Origin: Ignavibacteria bacterium
GTDB lineage: Bacteria > Bacteroidota > Ignavibacteria > Tepidaquicellales > OLB5
Direction of reading: 5' to 3'
Assembly: GCA_030835025.1 (NCBI GenBank)
Contig: JAUQWS010000060.1
Span: 1 to 64,000 of the forward strand
DNA: 64,000 nt
Shown here: positions 53,248-62,724 of the stretch, piece by piece
Position numbering within the stretch: position 1 is the stretch's first letter
Layout: every line of letters starts with the position of its first letter
The notes under the pieces: model-generated
The model's database searches: none
Seen by the model: the letters and a program-made list of their open reading frames with translations, nothing else
What the model was told of the DNA's origin: nothing
Made by a program: the position numbers and the translations under genes

Positions 53248-55827
53248 GTGAACTTCCATTTACTATCATTATCAGAAATTTCCGGTTCGCTGAATACTAA
53301 TCCCGGAGGTCTGGATAGTGCCGCAGTGAACAGACTTCTCTTGAAGTACGGTAAGAATTTGCTTACTGAAACAAAAAAGAAGACTGTTTGGGTGATACTT
53401 TTAAATCAGTTCACTGACCTTATGATCCTTATCCTTCTGGCAGCTGCCATTATTTCTTCCTTACTCGGCGATCTCACCGACTCAATTGTAATTTTTGCGA
53501 TAGTACTCATTAATGCTATTGTTGGCTCTGTGCAGGAATTCCGTGCAGAAAAAGCCATGTCTTCACTTAAAAAAATGTCAGCAACCCATGCAAGGGTTTT
53601 GCGTGATGGTATTACTTCCATTATTGCAGCATCAGAGCTCGTTCCGGGAGACGTTATATTGCTTGAAGCGGGCGATGTTATTCCGGCAGATATTCGCTTC
53701 ATTGAAACCCATTCATTAAAAATAAATGAATCATCTATCACAGGTGAGTCCGCCAACGTAGACAAAAGTGCGGTTGAGCTTTCCGAAGGTGATTATGCAT
53801 TAGGCGATAGATTAAACATGGGTTTTAAAGGCACCTTTATTACTAACGGCAGGGCAAAGGCTTATGTTGTTTCAACGGGAATGAATACCGAACTGGGCCG
53901 TATTGCCCGGCTGATACAAATTGAAGATACCGTTACTCCATTGCAGAAACGACTGAACAGCTTTGGCAAAAGAATAACTATCTCCATAATTTCCATTTGT
54001 ATAGGTATTTTTGCAATCGGCCTCCTGAGAGGCGAAAAAGCAATAACTTTGTTCTTAACCGTAATATCCCTTGCCGTTGCCGCAATACCGGAGGCAATGC
54101 CTGCAGTTGTAACAATAGCTCTTGCTCTTGGAGCCAGAAACCTTGCGAAAAACTTTGCTTTGATCAGAAACCTTCCCGCAGTTGAAACACTTGGTTCGGT
54201 AACTTATATATGCACCGATAAAACCGGCACCCTTACTGAAAACAAAATGACTGTGGAAAAAATATTCTATGCTGAAGACCTCACAGGTCAAAACATGTTT
54301 TCAGGCAAAGACCCTCTGTTGACAGCTATGGCTTTGAATAATGATGTTACAATTGAAAATGACGGTACATTAACAGGTGAATCGACAGAAACCGCATTGG
54401 TAAGATTCGCGCTGAATAATGGCTTTGATAAAAATAAACTGGAAGTATCTTATCCTAGAGTTGCTGAATTTCCTTTTGATTCAAAAAGGAAATGTATGAC
54501 AACAATTCATAATATGGATAATGGTATTATAGTTATTACAAAAGGAGCAGTAGAATCTATTGTTTCCAAAGCATCAGTTCCGCGCAAACTGGGTGAATCT
54601 GAAATAATTCTAAATGCCGATAAAGAAGCGGCAAATGGTTACCGCGTTCTTGGATTTGCGGCAAAGATAATTCCAAATCTCCCTGATGAGCTTGATATTG
54701 AAAATATAGAGTCTGATCTGACATTTTTGGGCTTTGCCTGCCTGATTGACCCTCCAAGGGTAGAAGCAAAAGAGGCCGTTGAACAATGCAGGGAGGCAGG
54801 GATCATACCGGTTATGATAACAGGTGACCATAAACTCACCACGAAATCAATTGCCTCAAAGATTGGTATCATAACTTCCGCCAGCGATCTTGTGCTGGAA
54901 GGAACAGAATTTGAGAAATTACCGGATGATGTGTATGATAGCGTTGCAGAAAGCGTTCGTGTTTATGCGCGGGTGAATCCTGAGCAAAAATTAAGGATCA
55001 TTAACGCGCTGCAGGCAAAGCATCATCTTGTTGCAATGACGGGTGACGGAGTTAATGACGCTCCCGCATTGAAATACGCAGATATAGGAATTGCTATGGG
55101 CATCAACGGGACTGAAGTATCCCGTGAAGCTTCCGATATGATTCTGCTTGATGATAATTTTGCAACTATCATTAAGGCAGTGAAACTTGGCAGAACCGTT
55201 TACAGTAACATCCTGAAGTTCATTAATTACATAATGTCGGGTAATACCGGTGAAATAATGGCAATTGTACTTGCACCTTTTTTTGGGCTGCCTATTCCGC
55301 TATTGGCAATACATATACTATGGATAAATCTTGTCTCTGACGGCTTACCGGGACTTGCTCTTGCGTATGAAAAACCTGAATCAAACATTATGAAAATTCC
55401 GCCCCGCAGCCCGAAGGAAAATATTTTTTCACCGGGAACTGCATTCAGGATACTGCGGATAGGTTTCTTATTGGGTTTGGTTACTGTTGGCACACAAGCC
55501 TGGGCTATGAATAATAATATAGCTCATTGGCAAACAATGGCTTTTACTGTTTTGTGTTTCAGCCAAATGGGTCTGGCTATGGCTTTCAGATCAAGATTCT
55601 CGGTGATTACCGCAGGTGTATTTACAAACTGGCGCATGATTGGAGCAATTTCGATGACATTCATACTGCAGTTAATGCTTATATACATCCCGCAGCTAAA
55701 TATTATTTTTAAAACTCAGCCGCTTAGCTTAAGAGAGTTATTGATAACAATTGTTCTTTCAAGTATTGTTTTCTGGGTTGTTGAAGCAGAAAAATTCATT
55801 ATGAACTTAAAACACTTCAATAGATAA
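53248..55827 (+). CDS. P-type Ca2+-ATPase (type II, PacL/SERCA-like)
   Basis: Pumps Ca2+ (possibly Mn2+) out of the cytosol. Phosphorylation site D324 in 'CTDKTGTLTENKM', 'TGESANVDK' in the actuator domain and 'TGDGVNDAPALK' in the hinge. Ion-site residues match SERCA: 'AAIPEAMPAVV' (M4), 'SGNTGEIMAI' (M5) and 'WINLVSDGLPG' (M6). 859 residues, about 10 membrane helices, with an N-terminal cation-ATPase domain. The start is GTG at 53248. Stands alone. Confidence 0.93.
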   Translation: MNFHLLSLSEISGSLNTNPGGLDSAAVNRLLLKYGKNLLTETKKKTVWVILLNQFTDLMILILLAAAIISSLLGDLTDSIVIFAIVLINAIVGSVQEFRAEKAMSSLKKMSATHARVLRDGITSIIAASELVPGDVILLEAGDVIPADIRFIETHSLKINESSITGESANVDKSAVELSEGDYALGDRLNMGFKGTFITNGRAKAYVVSTGMNTELGRIARLIQIEDTVTPLQKRLNSFGKRITISIISICIGIFAIGLLRGEKAITLFLTVISLAVAAIPEAMPAVVTIALALGARNLAKNFALIRNLPAVETLGSVTYICTDKTGTLTENKMTVEKIFYAEDLTGQNMFSGKDPLLTAMALNNDVTIENDGTLTGESTETALVRFALNNGFDKNKLEVSYPRVAEFPFDSKRKCMTTIHNMDNGIIVITKGAVESIVSKASVPRKLGESEIILNADKEAANGYRVLGFAAKIIPNLPDELDIENIESDLTFLGFACLIDPPRVEAKEAVEQCREAGIIPVMITGDHKLTTKSIASKIGIITSASDLVLEGTEFEKLPDDVYDSVAESVRVYARVNPEQKLRIINALQAKHHLVAMTGDGVNDAPALKYADIGIAMGINGTEVSREASDMILLDDNFATIIKAVKLGRTVYSNILKFINYIMSGNTGEIMAIVLAPFFGLPIPLLAIHILWINLVSDGLPGLALAYEKPESNIMKIPPRSPKENIFSPGTAFRILRIGFLLGLVTVGTQAWAMNNNIAHWQTMAFTVLCFSQMGLAMAFRSRFSVITAGVFTNWRMIGAISMTFILQLMLIYIPQLNIIFKTQPLSLRELLITIVLSSIVFWVVEAEKFIMNLKHFNR

Positions 55828-55867
55828 TAGTTGTTACACGTCAGAGACATAAACTTACACTTAATCC

Positions 55868-56275
55868 TTAATTAAATACGTAGAACAATATCCCCGCAAT
55901 CAATAAACAAAACAGCGGCAATGATGTTATTGCAACTGCTTTGAAATACTGCCTCAAATGCTCAGCAGGATCTTCCGGTTCAATATGATCAGCGTCATAT
56001 CTGTACATGTAATACCCGGATACTGCGTACATTACTGCAGCGATGTTTATTATCACAAAAAAAGTTAATTGAGTTGTGCCTGTAAAGGAGCCGGATATCA
56101 TCATCGGATCAGTGCCCTGAGTGCGTTTTACGAAAAAAATCAGAAATGATGAGAAGAACAGAAGTATTGCCTGAAAAAAGTTAATAATAAAAAGAAGCTT
56201 AATCCATTTGGATACTGGCCATTTTTCATGCTCTGATTTATCCAAAGCACCGGAATTTATGGAATGAGTGTTCAT
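55868..56275 (-). CDS. Small membrane protein, three predicted helices
   Basis: I start at ATG 56275 (MNTHSINSG); the track start at 56308 adds an unlikely leader. 135 residues, with hydrophobic stretches 'LLFIINFFQAILLFFSSFLI', 'TFFVIINIAAVMYAVSGYYM' and 'ITSLPLFCLLIAGILFYVF'. No motif recognised. A short distance after the convergent Ca2+-ATPase. Function unknown. Confidence 0.6.
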   Translation of the reverse strand: MNTHSINSGALDKSEHEKWPVSKWIKLLFIINFFQAILLFFSSFLIFFVKRTQGTDPMMISGSFTGTTQLTFFVIINIAAVMYAVSGYYMYRYDADHIEPEDPAEHLRQYFKAVAITSLPLFCLLIAGILFYVFN

Positions 56276-56360
56276 TGTTGTATTTTTTGTACTACAAAAA
56301 TAAATCAAAAATCATTAGTATGTAATTCGGATATTCCTGAAACCTGAGTTTTGCTTGTTT

Positions 56361-57824
56361 TTAAGGGTTTTTCCCGGTTTTTTCAGTCAGCTCGTCTATT
56401 TTCCTCAGAAGCCACGGCCTGTTTATCAGCGGAGTACATTCGGAAATTTCCCGATTTAGTTTTGGGAGATCGTCTTCATCAAATTTACCTATCTTATTTT
56501 TGATACAAAATATTCTTTTTGAAAATGAGATGTAGTTGTTAAGTGAATCTTTGATCTTATCAAATACAAGCTTATTGCCCGCAATAAAATGCCGGTAACT
56601 ATCAATATGTGACAAAAAAGGCTCTATTTCGTTTGTATCAAAATAGAGTTTGAGTGTAAGGGACCTTACATTATGTTTATATGTCATATCATCGGTTGTG
56701 ATCTTTGAAAGAAATGTAAAAGCCGTCCCGTAATCACATTTGTAATAATGCAGGTTTGCCAGGCAGAAATTAAGAGTATCTTCCCTTGAATCATCTTTCA
56801 GTCTGTGCCCGTCTTCAGAAATGAACTTTTCCACCCATTCCTGCTCGCCGCATTCAAGCCCGGTGGTTACAACATTCATAAAAAACACGTTAGGAATATT
56901 ACCCGCAGCGGTTGTAAACAGATCGTTTTTTATCATCTCACGGTTATTCATGAAACTTTCCCTGATATATTCATCATCGCCTTTTGTTATTCTTACATAA
57001 CAGTAATTAGCCAATGAAATGTATGTATCTCTTCTGATTTCCCTTGGAAGTCTTTCAAAATCTGATTGAATAAAATCCCTCAAGAGGAAATAATACTTCT
57101 CCTGCTGTGTTCTAAGAAGTTTAAAATTGTAGTACAGGCATTTTATGTAAACGTTTTCAAGGAATCTGCTGCCGCTGCTTGAAAGAAACTGGTCTATCTC
57201 ATCTTCAAAATTCAGTTTGTAATCAAAATCAAATTTCTTTTCAATACTTGTCAGTTTAAGATTGCAGTATATCATTTCCAGCAGAGAAATTGCTGTAACT
57301 TGATCTGATACTTCCTGTTCTCTGTTCTTCGGGTTTATGTATATATCTTTATGGATTATCTCGTGTTGTTTCTTTGATCTCTCAATTTCAAGCCTGTTCT
57401 TATAGAAATCTATATCTTCTGTTTGTGTTTGTGAAAGAATAGACTCTGCTTTTTCAACATTCCGTTCAAACAATGAGATCAGCTTCCTTCTGCTGAATTC
57501 ATTCATCAAAAGTATCTTTGATTTAAGTTCTTCTTTCCGGCTTGATTCAGCTGTTATGAAACTCTCTGCGAGCCTCAGCATATCGGATGCTATATTTCTC
57601 ATCAGTTTATCATTATAGGGTTTACCTGGGTAAAGTTTAGTGAAAACATTTTCTTTGCTGAGAGATTTGGAGGCAAATTCAGGATAATGTCTTTTAAGCA
57701 TATCATATAGCTTCACAGGCAGCTTTTCAGTGTTGAAATACGGAGAATTCAGGAATACGCCAAACGTCTTGAACTCCTGAGGCGAAAACGATCTCAATAC
57801 TTCTATGAATTTTGCCGAATGCAT
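56361..57824 (-). CDS. Helical-repeat (TPR-like) protein, RSFS family copy 2
   Basis: Paralogue of the gene at 20392: 'FIEVLRSFSPQEFKTFGVFL', 'NSPYFNTEKL', then 'YFDTNEIEPFLSHIDSYRHF' and 'PWLLRKIDELTEK' line up with it end to end, while overall identity is low. Start chosen at ATG 57824 (MHSAKF, 487 residues) because it matches the paralogue's start; the track start adds 11 residues. Alpha-helical throughout, no signal peptide. Function unknown; a protein-protein scaffold is likely. Confidence 0.75.
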   Translation of the reverse strand: MHSAKFIEVLRSFSPQEFKTFGVFLNSPYFNTEKLPVKLYDMLKRHYPEFASKSLSKENVFTKLYPGKPYNDKLMRNIASDMLRLAESFITAESSRKEELKSKILLMNEFSRRKLISLFERNVEKAESILSQTQTEDIDFYKNRLEIERSKKQHEIIHKDIYINPKNREQEVSDQVTAISLLEMIYCNLKLTSIEKKFDFDYKLNFEDEIDQFLSSSGSRFLENVYIKCLYYNFKLLRTQQEKYYFLLRDFIQSDFERLPREIRRDTYISLANYCYVRITKGDDEYIRESFMNNREMIKNDLFTTAAGNIPNVFFMNVVTTGLECGEQEWVEKFISEDGHRLKDDSREDTLNFCLANLHYYKCDYGTAFTFLSKITTDDMTYKHNVRSLTLKLYFDTNEIEPFLSHIDSYRHFIAGNKLVFDKIKDSLNNYISFSKRIFCIKNKIGKFDEDDLPKLNREISECTPLINRPWLLRKIDELTEKTGKNP

Positions 57825-58135
57825 AATTCTAAGACTGCCCGTTTTAATTCTGCGCAAAATAGCCTTATATGTTCATAAATGCAATTGTTTCAAAGGTTTA
57901 GTGTTTAATCTGATTTTTGCTGAAATTTCCACAAAATTGGCTTTTTTATTGACTCTCGTCTCACAGACCTCATTCTTTTACAAAAGCATCGCTCACTTTT
58001 GCGGTGCAAAGGAATCCAGTTTTTCTGGAAAATCTTACTGTTTTACACGTTTTTTGGCGAATCTCGAATAGTGAGAGACATTCTCCAGGGTGCAAACAGA
58101 ACATATTTTCTTTCATTTACCCTGCCTTCTGAAAC

Positions 58136-58143
58136 TATCTTTG
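58136..58143 (+). promoter_or_regulatory. Promoter -7 box for the small ORF and secreted-protein array
   Basis: TATCTTTG, 30 bases before the ATG at 58173. The -33 region (TTTCATTT) is weak. The remainder of the 57825-58172 gap shows nothing distinct. Confidence 0.5.
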
Positions 58144-58172
58144 TAGCGTTATCAAAAACAACGCAAAAGAAA

Positions 58173-58349
58173 ATGAAAACAGAGAATATAAATAACGAAA
58201 GAATTCAATCAGCATTCGGATCCTTTATGTGGGTATTCAATTCGGGCGGGGTAGATTTCCAGTCGCATAACGAAGCGGAGTACCAGGCATTTCTCAAAGC
58301 AAATTATGAAAGTAAAACAAGTACATATCAATATCTAAATTCATTATAA
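58173..58349 (+). CDS. Small protein of unknown function (58 residues)
   Basis: The ATG at 58173 lies at a suitable distance from the TATCTTTG box, so I shorten the track ORF (57999) to MKTENINNERIQSAFGSF. The peptide is polar with 'FMWVFNSGGVDFQSHNEAEY', no signal peptide and no membrane segment. It ends 24 bases before the first of three secreted-protein genes and is probably co-transcribed with it. Could be a real small protein or a translated leader. Confidence 0.5.
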   Translation: MKTENINNERIQSAFGSFMWVFNSGGVDFQSHNEAEYQAFLKANYESKTSTYQYLNSL

Positions 58350-58373
58350 AAAAACAAGAAAGGAATTACAGAA

Positions 58374-59648
58374 ATGAAAACATTAAACATCTTTTTGGCA
58401 GTATTAATTCTCGTACTTGCTTCGTCAATCCAAACTCAATGGCAGCAAGTGCATGGAGGGTCAAATCAATTCCTCTATAAGGTCGCAAATTTCAATTCAA
58501 ACGTGATAGTAGCCACGGGAGAGTCTGGGCTGATACTCAGATCAAGCAACGGCGGAAACAATTGGCTGCAAATACCTTCGGGTACAAACAGTACTTTAGG
58601 ATATCTTTCAACGAAGGGAAATACCGGATTGGCCGCAGGCAGTTACGGAGAGGACTTAATCAAAACCAATGATCAGGGAATAAGCTGGTACGCAATAGAT
58701 GCTCCATGGTATGGAAGTTATCATGCTGCCAGCATAAATGTATTAAGTGAAAACACATATTATGTTGTAGCGGTAGGTTATTACAATATGAACTACAATT
58801 ATCTGGTTTATAAAAGCACTAATGGCGGGGCAAACTGGACTAACATCAGCAATACGTTTCCCAGTGTATCATCAGTTGACATACATTTCATTAATGAATC
58901 TACGGGATTTATGGTTGCAGGTACTTCAGTTCGCAAAACTACAGATGGCGGGTTAACATGGAACCTTGTTTCAAATGTAAACCATCCGTTATTTGGCGAT
59001 TCTTCAATTGAGTTCATAAACGAAAATACGGGATATCTATGTGCAAACACTTATCCTGCCGGAAACTACACTAACCGTTTCTTAAAGTCAACAAACGGAG
59101 GTCTTAACTGGAGTGTACAGAATTTGCAGAGTACACTGTCGATCTGGAATATGGATTTTCTAGACGCCAACAATGGTATGATAGTAGCTGACAGCGGGAT
59201 CACTTTCAGGACAATAAATGGAGGATTAAACTGGACAATTGAAAATACAAACTATACAAATCCATGGGGTCTGGATGATATAGTTGTTACAAGTGCCAAC
59301 AATGCCATAACTGTTGGTTCATATTCAGTTATCTACAAATTTACCGGTCTAACTGGGATTTCGCAGACTAATAACAACATTCCGTCTGATTTTACCCTTT
59401 CACAAAATTACCCCAACCCGTTCAATCCTTCTACTTCCATCAGCTTCAGCATACCTGCAGGTTCAAAAGTAAAGCTCATTGTGTTCAATGCTGCAGGACA
59501 GCAGGTTGCTGAGCTTGTCAACGAAAACTTAAGTGCAGGCACTTATGAGTACCAGTTCAATGCCGGAAAGCTCACAAGCGGAATCTATTTCTACAGGCTC
59601 ACCACTGATCAGTTTACAGATACAAAGAAAATGATTCTGGTAAAATAA
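58374..59648 (+). CDS. Type IX secreted Ycf48-like propeller protein, array copy 1
   Basis: A signal peptide (about 1-22) is followed by blades of the type 'LRSSNGGNNWLQIPSG', 'YKSTNGGANWTNIS', 'RKTTDGGLTWNLVS' and 'LKSTNGGLNWSVQN', like the Ycf48/BNR propeller. The last 80 residues are the sorting domain ('LSQNYPNPFNPSTSISFSIP' to 'FTDTKKMILVK'). It is exported to the surface or medium. AAGGAA lies before the ATG. First of three tandem relatives. No catalytic residues recognised; a binding or adhesion role is inferred. Confidence 0.85.
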   Translation: MKTLNIFLAVLILVLASSIQTQWQQVHGGSNQFLYKVANFNSNVIVATGESGLILRSSNGGNNWLQIPSGTNSTLGYLSTKGNTGLAAGSYGEDLIKTNDQGISWYAIDAPWYGSYHAASINVLSENTYYVVAVGYYNMNYNYLVYKSTNGGANWTNISNTFPSVSSVDIHFINESTGFMVAGTSVRKTTDGGLTWNLVSNVNHPLFGDSSIEFINENTGYLCANTYPAGNYTNRFLKSTNGGLNWSVQNLQSTLSIWNMDFLDANNGMIVADSGITFRTINGGLNWTIENTNYTNPWGLDDIVVTSANNAITVGSYSVIYKFTGLTGISQTNNNIPSDFTLSQNYPNPFNPSTSISFSIPAGSKVKLIVFNAAGQQVAELVNENLSAGTYEYQFNAGKLTSGIYFYRLTTDQFTDTKKMILVK

Positions 59649-59666
59649 TTCTAAATAATTAATCAG

Positions 59667-59690
59667 GTCCCCGGTAATTAGACCGGGGAC
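59667..59690 (+). promoter_or_regulatory. GC-rich hairpin before the second array gene
   Basis: GTCCCCGGT-AATTAG-ACCGGGGAC, 9-bp perfect stem, directly followed by AAGAAGGAGA and the ATG at 59706. There is no T-run, so it is not a terminator. It sits just in front of the ribosome-binding site. Confidence 0.6.
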
Positions 59691-59705
59691 AAGAAGGAGA
59701 ATGTC

Positions 59706-60929
59706 ATGAAACCAATTTTAACAGCTTTACTATTCTGCATTTCTGTATTTCAGTTTTCTTACTCACAATGGGTTTCAACAGGTACATTTAGCGGACCGGT
59801 CAATACTATACTGACCGTTCCGGCCTCTGATAACAGCGGAGGAGAGATCATTTTTGTTGGACTTGGTAACAATTCAGGAGTTGAAATATCGACAGATGGC
59901 GGTAACACCTGGAGCAGTACAGCAATGGATGGGAAAACAGTTTACTCAATGGCTGCAAATGGAAGCTATATTGTCTGCGGGACCGATGAAGAAGGGGTTT
60001 ATTTTTCACCGAATAACGGAGCATCATGGTATCAATCGGGTCTCTTCGGGTGTTCAGTTCTTTCTTTAGAGCAAAGAGGCTCTCACTTGTACGCCGGAAC
60101 TGCAAATTATGGAGTGTATTGTTCAGATAACAATGGAGCCAATTGGGTCTATATTGGTCTCAACGGAAAGAGCGTTTCATCTTTGGGCACAATTGGTAAT
60201 AATCTATACGCAGGTACTATTAGCAACGGACTCTTCAAGACAGAAAACATCGGAGCAACCTGGACTCAGACTCCCTTAAACAATCTTCATATAGTCTCGA
60301 TTGTCATAAATCCTGTAGACAACGCAATACATGCAGGAACAAACACGGGGATTTGGAGATCATCAGACGGAGGAATGGTGTGGAATCAAGCACTGGCGGA
60401 TTTCACAGTTCTGGCTGCAATGATAAGCGGAGGTACAGTTATTGCCGGGACTGACGGAGGCGTGCAGGTTTCATACGATAACGGAACAACCTGGGCACCA
60501 AGAAATGAGGGATTCACCGGTTTACCCGGAATACGGGCACTGCGTTCAGCAAACGGACAAATTCTGGCAGGCGGAGTAATGTCAAGAGATGGCACGGATA
60601 ATATCGTTTTCAAAAGGCCGCTTAATGAACTTATCGGAATAATTCCCATATCGGGCCAGGTTCCTAAGGGATTCGAACTTTCGCAAAACTATCCGAACCC
60701 GTTTAATCCTTCAACTTCGATAAGGTTCAGTTTACCGAAAAGCTCTAATGTTAAGCTTGCTGTATTTAACTCAGCCGGGCAGGAAGTTGCAAACCTTGTG
60801 AACGAGGAGATGAATGCTGGGACTTATGAATACAAGTTTGATGCCGGTAAGCTCACAAGCGGAATTTATTTCTATAAGCTTGTAACCGATAATTTCACTG
60901 ATACAAAGAAGATGATTTTGGTAAAATAA
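59706..60929 (+). CDS. Type IX secreted propeller protein, array copy 2
   Basis: Signal peptide about 1-20 ('LLFCISVFQFSYSQ'), then blades 'VEISTDGGNTWSSTAM', 'YFSPNNGASWYQSG', 'YCSDNNGANWVYIG', 'WRSSDGGMVWNQ' and 'QVSYDNGTTWAPRN', and the sorting domain ('LSQNYPNPFNPSTSIRFSLP' to 'TDTKKMILVK'). 407 residues. AAGGAGA is well placed. Same design as its neighbours but with blade sequences that differ enough to suggest different ligands. Confidence 0.85.
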   Translation: MKPILTALLFCISVFQFSYSQWVSTGTFSGPVNTILTVPASDNSGGEIIFVGLGNNSGVEISTDGGNTWSSTAMDGKTVYSMAANGSYIVCGTDEEGVYFSPNNGASWYQSGLFGCSVLSLEQRGSHLYAGTANYGVYCSDNNGANWVYIGLNGKSVSSLGTIGNNLYAGTISNGLFKTENIGATWTQTPLNNLHIVSIVINPVDNAIHAGTNTGIWRSSDGGMVWNQALADFTVLAAMISGGTVIAGTDGGVQVSYDNGTTWAPRNEGFTGLPGIRALRSANGQILAGGVMSRDGTDNIVFKRPLNELIGIIPISGQVPKGFELSQNYPNPFNPSTSIRFSLPKSSNVKLAVFNSAGQEVANLVNEEMNAGTYEYKFDAGKLTSGIYFYKLVTDNFTDTKKMILVK

Positions 60930-60953
60930 AATTTTTATCATAAACAAAACTCA

Positions 60954-60969
60954 TCCCGGGTATTCGGGA
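60954..60969 (+). promoter_or_regulatory. Hairpin before the third array gene
   Basis: TCCCG-GGTATT-CGGGA, then CCGAAAGGAAAA and the ATG at 60987. Shorter than, but placed like, the hairpin at 59667. Confidence 0.45.
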
Positions 60970-60986
60970 CCGAAAGGAAAATTATC

Positions 60987-62657
60987 ATGTTAAACAAGGA
61001 GAATTTCCGATTCTTATCGGGGAAATCAATTTTAATCACATTTTTTGTATTCATTCTGTTAGTTCAATTATCCAGTGCGCAATGGGTGCAGCTGCAAAAC
61101 GTGATGAGCGATCGGGACGTAAACGCATTAGTATCCAGCGGGAGCTATATATATGCCGGACCTGCTGACGGACTTCATGGCGTATATATATCTACAAATA
61201 GCGGCGCAAACTGGGTTCTATCTGCCCCTCCTTTTTTTACTGTTACATCGTTCCTGGTAAACGGAAGCAATATGTATGCCGGAACTATTGCCGGAGGTGT
61301 TTTCAAATCCACAAACGGCGGCTCAAACTGGACCCAAACTTCTTTATACAGCAATAACATTGCTTCATTGGGAGGAAACGCTAATACCATTTTTGCAGGT
61401 ACTATTGGTCTGTATAAATCTACAAACAGCGGCACAAACTGGAACCTTAGCGGGTTAACAACTACCATCACTCAATCACTAGCGGCAAGAAATGATAATA
61501 TAGTTGCAGGTACTCCTAATGGTATATATTTATCTACAAATAACGGCACAAGCTGGACTCAAACTTTGCAGTTTCTGTCTGTATATTCACTAATATCAGG
61601 AGCAAATAATCAAGATTTCTTTGCCGGAACCGCAAGTGGTGTATGGAAATCTACAAATAACGGAGCAAGCTGGTTTCAAACTGTTTTGCAGAATCAGAAC
61701 GTTGCTTCACTTGCAGTAAGCGGAAATACTATTGTTGCCGGGACTCACGCCGGCGGTGTTTATGTATCCAATGATAATGGAACAAATTGGACACAAAGAA
61801 ATGAGAGTTTAGGAAATCTTTGGGTAATTTCTCTGTGTATTTTCAATAATTACATATTTGCCGGTACATATGCAGGCATTTGGAGAAGGCCATTCGGCGA
61901 GCTTACATCACCGACTTCCCAATCGCAGTTTAACCGGAATAATTTAAACAAACCTATCAGTGATAATGGAAGTACACGTGATACAATTTCGGTCGGATTT
62001 CATTCTTCAATGACGTATTCAGTCCTTGATGTGAACCTGAGGATAGATACGGTCATTCATACAAACGATTCTGACCTTGAGTTCTACCTTATACATAACG
62101 GGATTACAGACACTGTAATATATCAAGCCGGCGGAAGCGGAGACAATTTTATCGGAACAATATTGAACGATTCCGCTTCAACGTTAATTTCAAACGGAAC
62201 AGCTCCGTTTACAGATTCGTACAGGCCGCACAAGCAGCTCTCTCAATTTAATAACGGTGATGTTAACGGTACATGGATATTAGAAATATTTGACAGGGCA
62301 ACAGGGAATACGGGGATATTACAATCATGGTCACTGATAATTACAACTATAAGTAATCCAATCGGCATTCAGCCGATAGGAAATGAAATCCCGAAAGGTT
62401 ATTATCTATCGCAAAATTATCCCAACCCGTTTAATCCTTATACTTCTATCGGTTTCAGTATACCCGCAAGCTCAAGTGTAAAATTGACCGTATTCAATAC
62501 AGCCGGGCAGGAAGTAACGCAGCTGGTCAATGAAAGACTCAGGGCGGGCTTTTACGAATATCAATTTAATGCCGTTAAGCTTTCAAGCGGAGTCTATTTC
62601 TACCGAATTGAAACTGACAGATTCGCCGAAACTAAAAAGATGGTTCTTGTAAAATAG
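60987..62657 (+). CDS. Type IX secreted propeller protein with P-domain-like module, array copy 3
   Basis: A signal peptide (about 20-34 in a longer N-terminus) and propeller blades ('VYISTNSGANWVLSAP', 'FKSTNGGSNWTQTS', 'YKSTNSGTNWNLSG', 'WKSTNNGASWFQTV') are followed, at about residues 330-460, by a domain resembling the proprotein convertase P domain ('DVNLRIDTVIHTNDSDLEFY', 'NGDVNGTWILEIFDRATGNT'). The sorting domain ends the chain ('NYPNPFNPYTSIGFSIP' to 'AETKKMVLVK'). 556 residues. Closes the array before a bidirectional terminator. Confidence 0.85.
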   Translation: MLNKENFRFLSGKSILITFFVFILLVQLSSAQWVQLQNVMSDRDVNALVSSGSYIYAGPADGLHGVYISTNSGANWVLSAPPFFTVTSFLVNGSNMYAGTIAGGVFKSTNGGSNWTQTSLYSNNIASLGGNANTIFAGTIGLYKSTNSGTNWNLSGLTTTITQSLAARNDNIVAGTPNGIYLSTNNGTSWTQTLQFLSVYSLISGANNQDFFAGTASGVWKSTNNGASWFQTVLQNQNVASLAVSGNTIVAGTHAGGVYVSNDNGTNWTQRNESLGNLWVISLCIFNNYIFAGTYAGIWRRPFGELTSPTSQSQFNRNNLNKPISDNGSTRDTISVGFHSSMTYSVLDVNLRIDTVIHTNDSDLEFYLIHNGITDTVIYQAGGSGDNFIGTILNDSASTLISNGTAPFTDSYRPHKQLSQFNNGDVNGTWILEIFDRATGNTGILQSWSLIITTISNPIGIQPIGNEIPKGYYLSQNYPNPFNPYTSIGFSIPASSSVKLTVFNTAGQEVTQLVNERLRAGFYEYQFNAVKLSSGVYFYRIETDRFAETKKMVLVK

Positions 62658-62671
62658 TTATTCGAAATGAC

Positions 62672-62702
62672 AAAAAAGCCCGCTAAAATAAGCGGGCTTT
62701 TT
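62672..62702. terminator. Bidirectional terminator between convergent genes
   Basis: AAAGCCCGCT-AAAATA-AGCGGGCTTT with an A-run on the left and a T-run on the right, so it works for both the array (plus) and the zinc-finger gene (minus). Confidence 0.85.
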
Positions 62703-62724
62703 GAATAGTTCTATTCATGTTTAG

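Noticed and set aside
57999-58172. Extended N-terminus of the 58-residue ORF
   Set aside because: It reads through the TATCTTTG promoter; the ATG at 58173 fits the promoter position.
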